A stretch of 64,000 nt of DNA, from contig JAFKKV010000009.1 in the NCBI GenBank assembly GCA_017304475.1, positions 62,001-126,000 on the forward strand, in the 5' to 3' direction. Positions 11,825-19,513 of the stretch are shown here, in pieces. The position numbers and the translations under genes were made by a program. This stretch comes from Hyphomicrobiales bacterium. Lineage in GTDB: Bacteria; Pseudomonadota; Alphaproteobacteria; Rhizobiales; Phreatobacteraceae. Every line of letters starts with the position of its first letter. The first letter of the stretch is position 1. The notes beneath the pieces were generated by a model. That model did no database searches. It was given only the letters and a program-made list of their open reading frames with translations, and was not told the DNA's origin.

Positions 11825-12631
11825 TCAGCGGGTGGCTGCCGCCCGCGCCGCGGCCAGGCGGGCGATCGCCTCGACCAGTCCCGGCCCGGGACAGACCGTC
11901 AGCACATCCGGCACGACGATCCGCCGGGCGGGCGGATAGAGCCGGGCAAGGGCCGGATGGGTCAGAAGCGCCGTGCCCTGATCGTCGGCGCGGCCCGGCG
12001 CGTCGTTCAGCACCAGCGCGTCAGGCCGCAGCCGCACGATGGTCTCGAGGCCGACGAAACCGCCAAAACCGATCTCCGGCCTGGCATGACGGAAGCCGGC
12101 CCGGGCCAGGGCATCGCCCAGCATGGTCGTCGGCCCGGCGGCGTAGCCGCGCCGCTCATAGGGCAGCGCGGTCGGCGACGACCCTGGCCCCGCCCGCGCG
12201 GCATCGAGGCGCGCGGCGAGCGCCTCGCCGCGCTCGGCGTGGCCGAGGATCGCGGCGGTGCGGCGAATGATCGCCTTGGCATCGTCGAGCGAGGTCGCGA
12301 GCGGCATGCGCTCGACGCGAATGCCGCGTCCGCCCAGCAGCTGGCCGGTGGCGAGCCGGTCCCGCGGGCCGAGAAAGACCAGGTCGGCGCCCAGCGCCAG
12401 GGCCTCTTCGGCCGATCCGGCAGTGATCGGAAAAGCGCGCGCCGCGTCGGCCGCTGCCGAAATGGCGGGATTGCGGGCATAGGGCGAAAGCGCCGCGATC
12501 TGGCCGGGATCGGCCAGCGCCAGGACCAGCTGATCGGCGCAGAGATTGAAGGAAACCACCCGTCGGGGCGCCGCGGCCACCGCCGGCGCCAGAACCAGCA
12601 GCGTGAACGCCGCGGCCCAGACACGCCTCAT
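11825..12631 (-). CDS. Periplasmic metal-chelate/cobalamin-binding protein (BtuF/FhuD type)
   Basis: A 268-residue protein with a signal peptide (MRRVWAAAFTLLVLAPAVAAAP, cleavage after about residue 20) and a helical-backbone binding-protein fold (PF01497): RVVSFNLCADQLVLALADPGQI, then GADLVFLGPRD and FGGFVGLETIVRLRPDALVL. Such proteins bring cobalamin, haem or Fe-siderophores to a BtuCD-type importer. No permease or ATPase is adjacent. Its ATG overlaps the ptsN stop by four bases (ATGA), so it is translationally coupled to ptsN, which is an odd pairing. Confidence 0.8.
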   Translation of the reverse strand: MRRVWAAAFTLLVLAPAVAAAPRRVVSFNLCADQLVLALADPGQIAALSPYARNPAISAAADAARAFPITAGSAEEALALGADLVFLGPRDRLATGQLLGGRGIRVERMPLATSLDDAKAIIRRTAAILGHAERGEALAARLDAARAGPGSSPTALPYERRGYAAGPTTMLGDALARAGFRHARPEIGFGGFVGLETIVRLRPDALVLNDAPGRADDQGTALLTHPALARLYPPARRIVVPDVLTVCPGPGLVEAIARLAAARAAATR

Positions 12632-13092
12632 GCGGCGTTCGAGGTGACCGGCTGGGCGAGCAGCAGACGCAGCGACGCCTCGTCCCGGGCCGAGCGCAGC
12701 TTCTGGACATTGCCGGGATCGCGGGTCAGCCGGGCGATCCGCGACAGGGCTTTCAGATGATCGGCACCGGCGCCTTCAGGCGCCAGCAAGGCGAAGACCA
12801 GGTCGACCGGCTGGCCGTCAATGGCGTCGAAATCCACGGGACGGTCGAGCCGCGCGAACAGGCCGGTGACGCGCTCGAGCTTCGGCAGCTTGCCATGGGG
12901 TATGGCAATACCGCTGCCGGCGCCAGTCGACCCCAGGCGCTCGCGCTCGTTCAGGGTGTCGTAGATCTCGCGCGCCGAACGGCCGGTCAATTCCGCGGCC
13001 TTCGCGGCAATCTCCTGGAGCAGCTGCTTCTTCGAGTCCACGTGGAGGAAGGGGATGATCGCGCCTTCGGCGATGATGTCATGGATCGGCAT
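12628..13092 (-). CDS. ptsN: Nitrogen-regulatory PTS EIIA protein (PtsN)
   Basis: A 154-residue EIIA-Ntr, the standard length. The phosphorylated histidine is His66 in GSGIAIPHGKLP, and PVDFDAIDGQPVDLVFALLAPE follows. It is the last carrier of the PTS-Ntr phosphorelay, which in alphaproteobacteria tunes K+ transport, nitrogen metabolism and the stringent response. A longer frame runs to 13209, but MPIHDIIAEGAII at 13092 is the family start. The hpf gene lies upstream, as in many proteobacteria, but rpoN is not present next to them. Confidence 0.95.
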   Translation of the reverse strand: MPIHDIIAEGAIIPFLHVDSKKQLLQEIAAKAAELTGRSAREIYDTLNERERLGSTGAGSGIAIPHGKLPKLERVTGLFARLDRPVDFDAIDGQPVDLVFALLAPEGAGADHLKALSRIARLTRDPGNVQKLRSARDEASLRLLLAQPVTSNAA

Positions 13093-13166
13093 TGGCTGCC
13101 TTCTTGGGATAGCGTGTTGGACGCGGGCCTCTATCTCAGCCCATGCAATGACGGTGCCATGACGGA

Positions 13167-13766
13167 TCAGGTAGGTCCGCCCAGCGCCGCCGCCGGAGGA
13201 TCCACCCAACCGACATGTCCGTCGGCCCTCCGGTACACGACATTGACCCTTCCGTGGACTGCGTGATGAAACACGATGGTTCGCGCGCCGGTGACGTCTA
13301 GCTCCATCACCGCATCGGCCACCGTCATGCGTTTCAGGCTGGCGGTCTGTTCCGCGATGATCACCGGCTCGAATTCACCCGTGCCGCCGCCGTCCTCGTC
13401 CACCTCGTCCAAGGGCGACTCGATCACATAGGACCGCGCCTCGACGGTCGCCGACTGGACATGATTGCCGCCGCCCCGGTCCTTCAGCCGCCGCGCATAG
13501 CGCCTGAGCCGCTTTTCGATGCGCTCGGCCGCGAGGTCGCAGGCGGCATAGGCATCGGCCGCGAAGGCCTCGGCCTGCAGCGTCGTGCCGCTCGCGAGGT
13601 GCAAGGCGTAGACGGCACGGAAGCCATGGGCTTCCTTGTCGACGGTCACATGTCCTGTATAGCGGCCATCGGCATATCGCCCAGTGGCATCTCCCACGCG
13701 CGTCGCGATTCGTTCACGAAGCGCTTCACCGATATCGAGGTTCTTGCCAGAAATGCGCAGAGCCAT
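13167..13766 (-). CDS. hpf: Ribosome hibernation promoting factor, long form (HPF/RaiA)
   Basis: A 199-residue long-form HPF. Residues 1-105 form the S30AE ribosome-binding domain (MALRISGKNLDIGEALRERI to AAERIEKRLRRYARRLKD). Residues about 140-199 form the C-terminal dimerisation domain (MTVADAVMELD, NVVYRRADGHVGWVDP). Long HPF alone can pair 70S ribosomes into 100S dimers in resting cells. It precedes ptsN with a 74-bp gap, the usual neighbourhood. The upstream 200 bp are more AT-rich than the surroundings and presumably hold the promoter. Confidence 0.95.
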   Translation of the reverse strand: MALRISGKNLDIGEALRERIATRVGDATGRYADGRYTGHVTVDKEAHGFRAVYALHLASGTTLQAEAFAADAYAACDLAAERIEKRLRRYARRLKDRGGGNHVQSATVEARSYVIESPLDEVDEDGGGTGEFEPVIIAEQTASLKRMTVADAVMELDVTGARTIVFHHAVHGRVNVVYRRADGHVGWVDPPAAALGGPT

Positions 13767-13970
13767 AAGGCTCCCCCGATCGTCTGTTCGGAAGGCGGGC
13801 CGGTGGGCCGGCCCGCTTCCATCTTCTTATGTAGGTGACGGTTACGGATTACGAAATGACAAGTCAATGCGACATCGGCACGGATGCACCGGCGCGCTCC
13901 GGCGCAGGCCTCCGGAACATGCGGCTTAATATCTGATAAGACTGATGGATTACCCAGGAATGGAGCGCTC

Positions 13971-15257
13971 GTGAGGCCCGATGCTGAGCTGTTCCCAAAG
14001 CCCGGGAGACGGGCCATCGCGCTGCCGGCCTGGGTCGAGCGGGCGATTTCGATCGGCATCGTCAGCCCCGACGGGGAGGTCGCGCGGCGCCAGCGGCTGA
14101 CCAATGTCGCGACTTTCGCCGCCATGGCGAATGCCGGGTCGCACCTGATCTCCAATGCGCTGCACGACCTCGACGGCATGATGGTGATCCACCTCTACAA
14201 CGCCTTGATGGTGCTCGCCGAACTGTTCATCCACCGGCTGCACCGGCGCGGCCCCAATGCCGGCGCGGTGGTGCTGCTCGGCTTGGTCATCGCCGGCAAT
14301 TGCTTCGTCGTCGCCATGCTCGGCCGCGACAGCGGCCTGCAGGTCTATTTCACCCTTGCCGGCGGCATCCTGTTCCTGATCGGCATCGACAACTGGCGCC
14401 TCTGGCTGCCGTTCCTGGGTGCCACCTTCGCCGCCCTGATCGCCGCCCTGTTCCTGGTTTCGCCGCATGGCCTGATCGTGCCCGAGGACGCCGAGATCCG
14501 CCGGTCGCTGGCGATCCAGGGCATGCTCAACGCCATCCTGATCAATGCGGTGATGATCTTCTACGCGCTGACGGCGCTGCGCCGGGCCCAAGGCGAGGTC
14601 GAGACCGCGCTCGCCCGCTCCGATTCGCTGCTCGACATCCTGTTGCCGACATTGATCGCCGAGCGGCTCAAAGCCAATCCGTCGAAACCGATCGCCGACC
14701 GCCTCGACGATGCGACCATCCTGTTCGCCGATCTGGTCGGCTTCAGCGCGGCCTCGCACCGGCTGCCACCCGACGTGATCGTCGCCTATCTCGACGACCT
14801 GGCGCGTGCCTGGGATGACGATTGCGCCGATCACCGCGTCCAGAAGATCAAGAGCATCGGCGACAGCTACATGGTGGCCGCCGGCATCGGCGAGCCCGGC
14901 CAGGACGGCGCGGTTCGCATGGGCCGGTTCGCGCTGGCCATGATCGAGACGCAGAAGGCCCGGCCGACGCTTGCCGGGCACCGGCTGGACCTGCGCGTCG
15001 GCATTCATCGCGGCATTGCCACCGCCGGCATCATCGGCCGGACCCGCATGGGTTACGACCTCTGGGGAGATGCGGTGAACACCGCCTCGCGGATGGAGAG
15101 CACCGGCGCGCCCGGGCGCATCCATGTCAGCCGGGCGTTCCGCGACGCGACCGCCGCCGCGTTCCTGTTCGAGGCGCGCGGCACGGTCGCGCTGAAGGGC
15201 ATCGGCGAGGCCGAAACCTTTTTCCTCATCGGCGAAAAGCCGGTGCCGACCGGGTGA
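13971..15257 (+). CDS. Membrane-anchored class III adenylate/guanylate cyclase
   Basis: A 428-residue protein. Residues about 45-205 hold five or six transmembrane helices in a compact block, and residues 245-420 a class III catalytic domain. Asp254 (LFADLVGFS) and Asp298 (KSIGDSYM) are the metal-binding aspartates. Lys294, Asp363, Asn370 and Arg374 (YDLWGDAVNTASR) are the expected purine-binding and transition-state residues, the Lys/Asp pair favouring ATP. The frame opens at 13884, but GTG at 13971 has GGAG five bases upstream. It ends base-to-base against a Crp-family gene, suggesting a cAMP sender and reader pair. Confidence 0.9.
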   Translation: MRPDAELFPKPGRRAIALPAWVERAISIGIVSPDGEVARRQRLTNVATFAAMANAGSHLISNALHDLDGMMVIHLYNALMVLAELFIHRLHRRGPNAGAVVLLGLVIAGNCFVVAMLGRDSGLQVYFTLAGGILFLIGIDNWRLWLPFLGATFAALIAALFLVSPHGLIVPEDAEIRRSLAIQGMLNAILINAVMIFYALTALRRAQGEVETALARSDSLLDILLPTLIAERLKANPSKPIADRLDDATILFADLVGFSAASHRLPPDVIVAYLDDLARAWDDDCADHRVQKIKSIGDSYMVAAGIGEPGQDGAVRMGRFALAMIETQKARPTLAGHRLDLRVGIHRGIATAGIIGRTRMGYDLWGDAVNTASRMESTGAPGRIHVSRAFRDATAAAFLFEARGTVALKGIGEAETFFLIGEKPVPTG

Positions 15258-15282
15258 TCAGCCAGCCGCGCGGCTGATCACC
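15253..15282. terminator. Bidirectional hairpin formed across the two abutting stop codons
   Basis: An 11-bp perfect inverted repeat (GGTGATCAGCC at 15253-15263, an 8-base loop, GGCTGATCACC at 15272-15282). The cyclase stop TGA (15255-15257) and the Crp-gene stop (TCA on the plus strand, 15258-15260) meet inside the left arm as TGATCA. No T-run follows on either side. Confidence 0.55.
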
Positions 15283-15971
15283 TGCGGCCGCTCGAGGCAA
15301 TAATAGCCGGCGAGCCGGCTGATATCGCCCTTGCGCAGCCAGTCGTTCAGCATGCGGCTGGCGGTTTCCCTGGACACCCCGGCCATGGCGGCGATGTCGG
15401 CCTGGCCGAGCCTGACCTTGATCAGGATCCGGCCGGACCCGACGTCCTGGCCGAAACCCTCGGCAAGCGCCACCAAGGCGACCGCCACACGGCCTTTGAC
15501 CGCCATGAAATTGGCGGTCGCCAGCGCCAGATTGGTGTCGCGCAGACGCGTCGCCAGCAGCACCGCCATGCCCCGGTAGATACCGGCATCGCGCGCCACC
15601 AGTTCGTCGAAGGCGAGCCGCGGGATGAAACGCAGCCGCGCCGCCCGCAGCGCCGAGACCGAGGCCGAACGCGGCTGGCCGTCGAGCAGCGACAATTCGC
15701 CGACCACCGAGCCCGGCCGCAGCAGCGCAAGGATACGCTGGATACCGCTCTCGGAGGCGAGCTCGACCTTCAGAAGTCCGTCGTCGATCAGGTAGCAGCC
15801 GTCGCCGGGATCGCCGGCCAGAAACAGGACCTGACCCGGATCGAGCTTCACGGTGACGGCGCGCTCCAGAAGGCGCGACGTCATGTCGGACGGCATGGCG
15901 GCGAAAAAATGCGGTTGGCCCGCCGGCGCGGCATTGGCGAAATCGTCGGGGCGGGGCGCGACCTTCGGCAT
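15258..15971 (-). CDS. Crp/Fnr-family transcriptional regulator
   Basis: A 237-residue protein with an N-terminal cyclic-nucleotide-binding beta-roll and a C-terminal winged helix (LGQADIAAMAGVSRETASRM). The phosphate-binding cassette reads GELSLLDGQPRSASV and keeps the Glu, Arg and Ser that E. coli CRP uses to hold cAMP. There is no Fnr-type cysteine cluster at the N-terminus. The open frame extends to 16310 but MPKVAPRPDDFANAAP at 15971 gives a normal length; the start is not certain. The adjacent convergent adenylate cyclase makes cAMP the likely ligand. Confidence 0.88.
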   Translation of the reverse strand: MPKVAPRPDDFANAAPAGQPHFFAAMPSDMTSRLLERAVTVKLDPGQVLFLAGDPGDGCYLIDDGLLKVELASESGIQRILALLRPGSVVGELSLLDGQPRSASVSALRAARLRFIPRLAFDELVARDAGIYRGMAVLLATRLRDTNLALATANFMAVKGRVAVALVALAEGFGQDVGSGRILIKVRLGQADIAAMAGVSRETASRMLNDWLRKGDISRLAGYYCLERPQVISRAAG

Positions 15972-16065
15972 GACGCATGAAGCTGGCATCCCGGCGGCCG
16001 GAGCACAAGGCAACGGGGGCGGCTTTCGCCACCCCCGCGGATTGGTCCTGGACGATCGGCCGGGC

Positions 16066-16374
16066 TCAGAAGCAGACGCGCATCTGGCGGTAGTAATCCC
16101 ATTCGCAGGACGGACCGCCATAGTAGCCGAAGCGGTAGCCCCCACGGTGCCAATGACCGTAGCGATGGTAATGACCATGGCGGTGGAACCCGCCGTGGCG
16201 ATGGAACCCGCCGTGACGGTGGAACCCGCCATGACCGCCGTGACCACCATGGAACCCGCCGCCCCGGCCGCCACCGTGGCCGCCGCGCGCCTCGGCATCG
16301 GACGTGGCAATGGCGACCGAACCGGCGAGAGCCAGAGCGGCGATCGCGAGAAATTTGATCGTCTTGCTGGTCAT
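16066..16374 (-). CDS. Exported His/Gly-rich protein, unknown function
   Basis: A 102-residue protein with a clean signal peptide (MTSKTIKFLAIAALALAGSVAIATSDAEA, cleavage near residue 29). The mature chain is almost only Gly, His, Arg and Tyr, with a repeated RHGGFH block in the middle and a more ordered C-terminus, CEWDYYRQMRVCF, that has two cysteines. The start has AGGAGG six bases upstream. Such small secreted proteins are common in Hyphomicrobiales and could bind metal through the histidines; this is a guess from composition. Confidence 0.75.
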   Translation of the reverse strand: MTSKTIKFLAIAALALAGSVAIATSDAEARGGHGGGRGGGFHGGHGGHGGFHRHGGFHRHGGFHRHGHYHRYGHWHRGGYRFGYYGGPSCEWDYYRQMRVCF

Positions 16375-16535
16375 GAAACCCTCCTGGGCTTGGCCGAAGC
16401 CTGATTGCTGTCGGTGAAACCAAGGTGCCCGGAAGCAGCGCCGGACGATGTGACCGCCGTCACCAAAACGGCGATTGGTCGGGCGGCTGTCCTGGCGCGC
16501 CAAACCGCGTCCGGCCATGAGGGCCCGGCCGCCGA

Positions 16536-17024
16536 TCAGCGTGCGAATGTCAGGACGGCTTCGACCTCGTCGTCATAGGTGTCGCCGGTGGGTTCGAACC
16601 CCAGGCGCCGATAGAAGGCCTCGGGACTGCCCGCGCCCCGGCCATAGCTCGTATAGAGTTCCGTGATGCCGCGGGCGCTGAGGTCGCGGACCAACAGGGC
16701 GATGGCCTGCCGGCCGATGCCCTTGCCCTGGAACGGACCGGCGATCATCAGCCGCCACAGGAAGACACCGGGGCAATCGATGCCGTCGTCATGGTCGGCG
16801 CCGATATGGAGCATGACGAAGCCTGCCAGGGCATCATCGGCATAGATCGCCCGGAACCAGGCGTTCTCGGAGAAATGAGCCTCGGCGATCGACTGCCCGT
16901 TATCGGCCACCATGGCTCTCTGTTCATCCGACAGGGTGTCGCTGAGGTCGCAGACGTCGGTGACGGTGGCGGCCGAAATGCGCCGGAACGCGACCTCGAC
17001 GGCGGATGGAGGGTGATCGGTCAT
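16536..17024 (-). CDS. GNAT-family N-acetyltransferase, spermidine acetyltransferase-like
   Basis: A 162-residue GNAT domain. The acetyl-CoA pyrophosphate loop is FQGKGIGRQAIALL, and the C-terminal YGRGAGSPEAFYRRLGFEPTGD matches the usual last strand and helix. The N-terminal VAFRRISAATVTDVCDLS and HFSENAWFRAIYADDALAGFVML are reminiscent of the PaiA/BltD polyamine acetyltransferases. The substrate is not determinable from sequence. Its ATG overlaps the end of a small upstream frame by four bases. Confidence 0.85.
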   Translation of the reverse strand: MTDHPPSAVEVAFRRISAATVTDVCDLSDTLSDEQRAMVADNGQSIAEAHFSENAWFRAIYADDALAGFVMLHIGADHDDGIDCPGVFLWRLMIAGPFQGKGIGRQAIALLVRDLSARGITELYTSYGRGAGSPEAFYRRLGFEPTGDTYDDEVEAVLTFAR

Positions 17025-17356
17025 GATGAAATCCTTCGATCGAACTGGCGGCCAGACCGGCCGCGATCACGGCGGATGGCGCCGGCATCGGCCCCTGCCG
17101 CGCTTCCGGGCGTCCCAGGCGCCCATCCGGTTTCGTCCGGCAGGCGCCCTGGCGCGCGCATCAGATCGTCGCGCGGGTGATGTCGTGGCGCATGGATGGC
17201 GAGCGGCACGCAGCAGGGGCACTCGTCGATCGAAGCGGCATTGCTGGCGACGAAATCCTCCTGCTCGGCCGCAACCGCGAGCCGGCGCTCGGCATCGCGT
17301 TCCGCCATGTCGAGTGGCAGCGGCGAGACCGGTATCGAGGGAGTTCCGTTGGTCAT
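17021..17356 (-). CDS. Hypothetical protein, 111 aa
   Basis: A frame from ATG at 17356 to a TGA that overlaps the acetyltransferase start as ATGA, which looks like translational coupling. Residues 1-55 resemble a real protein (PLPLDMAERDAERRLAVAAE, then DECPCCVPLA with a CxCC cluster). The remainder is Arg/Gly/Asp/Pro-rich and could be disordered. No family is recognised. The coupling and cysteine cluster argue for a gene; the odd composition argues against. Confidence 0.4.
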   Translation of the reverse strand: MTNGTPSIPVSPLPLDMAERDAERRLAVAAEQEDFVASNAASIDECPCCVPLAIHAPRHHPRDDLMRAPGRLPDETGWAPGTPGSAAGADAGAIRRDRGRSGRQFDRRISS

Positions 17357-17519
17357 GCGGCGATGATCCGGTCCTGTCGCCGCTCCTTCGAACAGGCCCC
17401 GATTGCGCGGACATGACGTGGTCGGGCGCAAACGACGGTTCCGTGGACTTTTCTTCTGCGCCGGAAAGCGGCGGGCTCAGCCGAACCGGGTTTCCCAGCG
17501 GGCCGCCCGGCGCAGTATT

Positions 17520-18437
17520 CTAGCGATCGGGCACGAAGGGCGTGCCGAGCGCCGCCGGCGCCTGGCTCGCCACGCGGCCGGTCCGGCTGATCAGCACCAG
17601 GACCAGGATGGTGGCGAGATAGGGCAAGGCCGACATGAGCTGGCTCGGGATGCCCAGGCCCCGGGCCTGCGCATGCAGCTGCAGGATGGTGATGCCACCG
17701 AACAGATAGGCCCCGATCATGGCGCGCCCCGGCCGCCAGCTGGCGAAGACGACGATGGCGAGCGCGATCCAGCCGCGTCCGGCGGTCATGCCGGGCGACC
17801 AGAACGGCGTATAGGCCAGCGACAGATAGGCACCGGCGAGCCCGGCGCAGCCGCCGCCGAACAGCACCGCCAGGAAGCGGATCTTCAACACCGAATAGCC
17901 GAGCGCATGGGCCGAGCCATGGCTCTCGCCGACGGCGCGCAGGACGAGGCCGGCGCGCGAGCGATAGAGGAACCACCAGACCCCGCCGCCGAGCAGGAGC
18001 GACAGATAGACCACCGGATCCTGTTGAAACAGCAGCTTGCCGACCACAGGCAGATCGCTCAGCCAGGGCAGGCTCAGCTTCTGCATGGGATCGCGCCGGG
18101 CGCCGATGAAATCGGCGCCGATCAGCCCGGACAGGCCGAGACCGAGAATGGTCAGCGCCAGGCCGGTCGCCACCTGGTTGGTGGCGAGGCCCAGGGCAAG
18201 TGCCGCGAACAGTCCGGCCATGACCATGCCGGCGGCGATCGCCGCGAGGCAGCCGACCAACGTCGAGCCGGACAGGATAGCAGCGGCAAAGCCGGTCGCC
18301 GCGCCGATGATCATCATGCCCTCGACGCCGAGATTGAGCACGCCCGCGCGCTCGGTCACCAGTTCGCCGAGGGCGGCGATGAACAGGGGCGTCGCGGCGG
18401 TGACGACGGTCAGAAGGATGGCTTCGACGATCCCCAT
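17520..18437 (-). CDS. ABC transporter permease, BMP/nucleoside type (NupC/YufQ-like)
   Basis: A 305-residue membrane protein of the BPD_transp_2 family, with about eight to ten helices and the family hallmark ERAGVLNLGVEGMMIIGA near residue 30. A cytoplasmic loop (FLYRSRAGLVLRAVGES) contacts the ATPase. With its partner permease it would form the channel of an importer for nucleosides or related compounds fed by a BMP-type lipoprotein. Its start overlaps the upstream permease stop by one base (TGATG). It is the last gene of a four-gene run on the minus strand. Confidence 0.88.
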   Translation of the reverse strand: MGIVEAILLTVVTAATPLFIAALGELVTERAGVLNLGVEGMMIIGAATGFAAAILSGSTLVGCLAAIAAGMVMAGLFAALALGLATNQVATGLALTILGLGLSGLIGADFIGARRDPMQKLSLPWLSDLPVVGKLLFQQDPVVYLSLLLGGGVWWFLYRSRAGLVLRAVGESHGSAHALGYSVLKIRFLAVLFGGGCAGLAGAYLSLAYTPFWSPGMTAGRGWIALAIVVFASWRPGRAMIGAYLFGGITILQLHAQARGLGIPSQLMSALPYLATILVLVLISRTGRVASQAPAALGTPFVPDR

Positions 18438-19513
18438 CAGGCGACCCTTTCGCGACCGACCAGGCGCAGGCGATAGAGAATGAAGGTGTCGCAGCCGAGC
18501 ACGAAGAACAGCAGCAGCCCCTGGAACACGCGGGTGAGATCGAGCGGGATGCGCAGCGCGATCTGGGCGTTCTCGCCGCCGATGAAGGTCAGCGCCAGGA
18601 ACAGGGCGGCGACCAGCGCGCCGACCGGATTGAGCCGGCCGAGAAAGGCGACGATGATGGCGGTGAAGCCGTAGCCGGGCGAGATCGAGGGCTGCAGCTG
18701 GCCGATCGGGCCGGCCACCTCGATAATGCCGGCAAGGCCTGCCAGCGCGCCCGAGACCGCAAAGACGAACAGGGTGGTGCGCCGGTCGTCGAAGCCGGCG
18801 AAACGCGCGGCGCGCGGCGCCGAGCCGACCAGGCGGATCTCGAAGCCCTTCAGCGTGCGGCCGACCAGGAAGCTTGCCGCGACTGCTACGACCACCGCGA
18901 TGATGAAACCGATATGCAGACGGCCGCCGCCGAAGATCAGCGGCATCACCGCTTCCGGCTCGAAATTGACCGATTGCGGGAAATTGAACCCTTTCGGGTC
19001 GCGCCAGGGCCCGCGCACGAGATAGTCGAGCGCGAGTTCCGCGACATAGACCAGCATCAGGCTGGTCAGGATCTCGTTGGCGCCGAAGCGGGTCTTCAAC
19101 AGCGCCGGGATCAAGGCAAGCAGCATGCCGCCGAGCGCGCCCATGGCCAGCATGGCGGGCAGCACCCAGGGACCGTTGGCGACGCCATGGGTCGAGAGCG
19201 CCACCCAGGAGCCGAAAATGGCACCGGCCACCAATTGGCCCTCGGCGCCGATATTCCAGTTGTTGGAGCGGTAGCAGAGGCTCAAGCCCACCGCGATCAG
19301 CGCGAGCGGCGTCGCCTTGACGGCCAGTTCCTGCAGCGCCCAGCCGTCCGACAGGGGATCCAGGAAATAGACCTTCAGAGCGGCCAGGGGGTTCTTGCCC
19401 ATCAGCGAGAACAGGATGGCGCCGGCGGCGAGCGTCAGCAGCACGGCCGCAAGCGGGGAAGCCAGCGACAGCCAGGCGGCGGACCGGTCGCGGCGTTCAA
19501 GCTGCAGCCTCAT
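18437..19513 (-). CDS. ABC transporter permease, BMP/nucleoside type (NupB/YufP-like)
   Basis: A 358-residue permease of the same family as its downstream neighbour, slightly longer because of an N-terminal cytoplasmic stretch before the first helix (AWLSLASPLAAVLLTLAAGAILF). The YRSNNWNIGAEGQLVAGAIFG signature is clear near residue 85. Its start overlaps the ATPase stop by four bases, so ATPase, this permease and the next are translationally coupled. The substrate is inferred from family and from the deaminase gene in the same run. Confidence 0.9.
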   Translation of the reverse strand: MRLQLERRDRSAAWLSLASPLAAVLLTLAAGAILFSLMGKNPLAALKVYFLDPLSDGWALQELAVKATPLALIAVGLSLCYRSNNWNIGAEGQLVAGAIFGSWVALSTHGVANGPWVLPAMLAMGALGGMLLALIPALLKTRFGANEILTSLMLVYVAELALDYLVRGPWRDPKGFNFPQSVNFEPEAVMPLIFGGGRLHIGFIIAVVVAVAASFLVGRTLKGFEIRLVGSAPRAARFAGFDDRRTTLFVFAVSGALAGLAGIIEVAGPIGQLQPSISPGYGFTAIIVAFLGRLNPVGALVAALFLALTFIGGENAQIALRIPLDLTRVFQGLLLFFVLGCDTFILYRLRLVGRERVA

